The notes under the pieces were generated by a model. It searched no databases. It saw only the letters and a program-made list of their open reading frames with translations, and had not been told where the DNA came from. Positions 6,242 through 7,280 of a DNA stretch of 7,280 nucleotides are shown here, in pieces. A program made the translations under genes and the position numbers. The stretch is from CAYZRJ01 sp964480825 (GTDB taxonomy: Bacteria > Patescibacteriota > WWE3 > UBA101185 > UBA10185): contig CAYZRJ010000031.1 in the NCBI GenBank assembly GCA_964480825.1, positions 1 through 7,280 of the forward strand. The letters are read 5' to 3'. How positions within the stretch are numbered: the stretch's first letter is position 1; every line of letters begins with the position of its first letter.

Positions 6242-6844
6242 ATACTTACCAAAAACAAACATTTCGTAATAATTATTCCCGGTCTTGGTGATGATACTAA
6301 TAAAATAAAACTCGCTACATTGCATTGGTGTCGCTATGGTTTGGAGCCACTGATACATTCAGTATCCTGGAGGAACGATCATCAGGATTTTCAGATTAAA
6401 CTAACTAGACTACTTGGTGTAATAGACAGTATCGACACAAGGCACAACAAAGTTTCTTTAGTGGGCTGCAGTGCCGGAGGAAGTGCTGTATTGAATGCTT
6501 TTTACGAAAGAAAGGATGTAATAAACAAAGTTATAAATGTATGCGGTAGACTAAGAACTGGAAACTTAACCGGATTTCGTTCATTTAAATCAAAAACTGC
6601 CTCAAGTTCAGCTTTTGCACAATCTATAAAGTTATTTGAGACTCGTGAGTCGTTACTTTCGCAGGAGGATAAGGGAAAGGTGATGACTGTAAGGGCTTTA
6701 TTTGGAGATGAGCTCGTACCTGCAGATACAACAAACTTAGACGGTGCTTATAACATAACAGTACCAACAGGGGAACACTTGTTTAGTATAGCAATGGCAA
6801 TGACTGTTTTTTCTAAAAATTTAATTAAGTTCCTGATACAGTAA
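6242..6844 (+). CDS. Small alpha/beta hydrolase with non-canonical start
   Basis: A 200-residue alpha/beta hydrolase-fold protein, numbered from ATA 6242. The first strand and oxyanion region read FVIIIPGLGDD. The nucleophile elbow is GCSAGG (Ser77), the acid is in LFGDELVP (Asp156) and the catalytic His in TGEHLFS (His179), so the triad looks complete. The substrate is unknown; esterase or lipase-like acyl hydrolysis is the general expectation. The first standard start in frame is TTG at 6320, but that would remove the IIPGLGDD strand the fold needs. The frame is open from 6215, and its only alternative-start candidates are CTG 6224 (upstream of the -10 box), ATA 6242, ATA 6269 and ATT 6272/6275. 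ATA 6242 sits exactly where leaderless transcription would begin. The true start is uncertain, and the gene may have lost its ATG. Confidence 0.75.
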   Translation: MLTKNKHFVIIIPGLGDDTNKIKLATLHWCRYGLEPLIHSVSWRNDHQDFQIKLTRLLGVIDSIDTRHNKVSLVGCSAGGSAVLNAFYERKDVINKVINVCGRLRTGNLTGFRSFKSKTASSSAFAQSIKLFETRESLLSQEDKGKVMTVRALFGDELVPADTTNLDGAYNITVPTGEHLFSIAMAMTVFSKNLIKFLIQ

Positions 6845-6877
6845 AATCGTTCAGCAGAACAGAGAACGAGACTAAGT

Positions 6878-6883
6878 TATAAT
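6878..6883 (+). promoter_or_regulatory. -10 box for leaderless transcription of the glycosylase gene
   Basis: A perfect TATAAT, then six bases (TAACCC), then the ATG at 6890, so transcription should begin at the start codon. No Shine-Dalgarno is present. A perfect 6-bp inverted repeat, TCGTTC (6847-6852) and GAACGA (6864-6869), lies just upstream, in the region where a -35 or operator would be. No -35 consensus is seen. Confidence 0.55.
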
Positions 6884-6889
6884 TAACCC

Positions 6890-7280
6890 ATGAAACTTAA
6901 GTATAAGGTGACTAAAGAAATACAACCGACAGCCCTATTTAACTTTGATGCCACTTTCCACAAACCTGCACATTTCTCATCAAGTGATAATTACTGGGAA
7001 CTTGGTATTAGATGGCAGACCTTCCGTTTTCTTAGCAGAGATTTGGGAGTGGTATTCAAAAATGCTGGTTCTGTTGATAAGCCTAAAATCAAGGTAGAGA
7101 TCTATTCTGTAAAAGAGTTATCCGAGGATTTTATTGAGCAGTTTATCCGTGAAATCAGATATAGGTACAACCTTGACCTTGATCTTAGTGATTTCTACAA
7201 ACTCTTCTCCACTGATAAATTTGTAGGACCAGTAATCAAGAGGGTTCGTGGTATGAGACCTGGTCACCAAGATTCCCTTT
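6890..7280 (+). CDS. DNA glycosylase, OGG/AlkA-like N-terminal part (3' end outside window)
   Basis: The first ~130 residues of a gene that runs off the window. The pattern TFHKPAHF, then WQTFRFL, VVFKNAG, KIKVEIYS and finally RGMRPGHQDSL resembles the N-terminal beta-rich domain of OGG1/AlkA-type base-excision DNA glycosylases. In that family the 'G-R-P/RQD' stretch leads into the helix-hairpin-helix catalytic domain. That HhH-GPD domain, with its catalytic Asp/Lys, would lie beyond 7280, so substrate (8-oxoguanine or alkylated purines) cannot be decided. The start is fixed by the TATAAT-N6-ATG arrangement. It lies 45 bases after the hydrolase stop. The family assignment rests on recalled motif layout and is moderate. 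Confidence 0.65.
   Translation, partial: MKLKYKVTKEIQPTALFNFDATFHKPAHFSSSDNYWELGIRWQTFRFLSRDLGVVFKNAGSVDKPKIKVEIYSVKELSEDFIEQFIREIRYRYNLDLDLSDFYKLFSTDKFVGPVIKRVRGMRPGHQDSL

Noticed and set aside
5944..6258. 104-codon minus-strand frame antisense to the 93-aa gene and spacer
   Set aside because: It overlaps a well-supported + strand gene and its terminator. It is Arg/Ser-rich without domain features, so it is a shadow frame.
1..7280. Alternative genetic code (TGA as Trp or Gly), prompted by the absence of TGA among the eight visible stops
   Set aside because: No gene contains an in-frame TGA and Trp is encoded by TGG throughout, so the standard bacterial code suffices. The lack of TGA stops in eight genes may be chance.
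1..7280. CRISPR array, insertion sequence ends or integrase attachment sites
   Set aside because: No regularly spaced repeats, no transposase or integrase motif and no convincing terminal repeats were seen by eye.

Overview
The window looks like an accessory stretch of a bacterial chromosome or contig, with every supported gene on the + strand. Candidatus Saccharibacteria or another Patescibacteria/CPR lineage is my best guess. The reasons are indirect: a DUF2779 protein, a short AbiE pair, several starts that look leaderless (a TATAAT-type box six to eight bases before the start codon), and a small alpha/beta hydrolase next to an OGG/AlkA-like glycosylase. No in-frame TGA occurs in any gene, and all eight visible stops are TAA or TAG. 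The standard bacterial code therefore fits. The lineage is inference.

Layout. Positions 1-618 hold the C-terminal part of a DUF262-type (GmrSD-like) protein ending in a zinc-finger HNH nuclease. Ten bases later comes a compact UvrD/PcrA-like SF1 helicase (629-2251). After a 124-base gap lies a DUF2779 protein (2376-3878) that appears to join a RecB/Cas4-like PD-(D/E)XK domain to a DnaQ-like DEDDy exonuclease domain. Next is an AbiE type IV toxin-antitoxin pair (4018-5314), with a perfect 11-bp inverted repeat over its -10 box and start codon. Positions 5475-6106 form a self-contained transcription unit: a consensus promoter, two small unknown proteins (73 and 93 aa) and a strong intrinsic terminator. 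A GC-rich, hairpin-prone spacer follows. The right edge holds an alpha/beta hydrolase whose reading frame has no normal start codon where one is needed (6242-6844), and the N-terminal part of a DNA glycosylase (6890 to the edge).

How the parts fit together. The left 5.3 kb reads as a defence island. DUF262-HNH proteins are commonly restriction-like nucleases, and a UvrD-like helicase directly downstream suggests a two-gene nuclease/helicase system. The DUF2779 protein adds two more predicted nuclease activities, and AbiE is an abortive-infection/toxin-antitoxin module. Base composition is a mosaic. Sample lines counted by hand give about 43% GC in the HNH gene, about 23-28% in the helicase, and about 50% in the 5531-6053 pair, which points to assembly from different sources.

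The most interesting points are the DUF262-HNH plus compact helicase pair, the AbiE operator arrangement, the isolated two-gene unknown cassette, and the apparent AUA leaderless start of the hydrolase.
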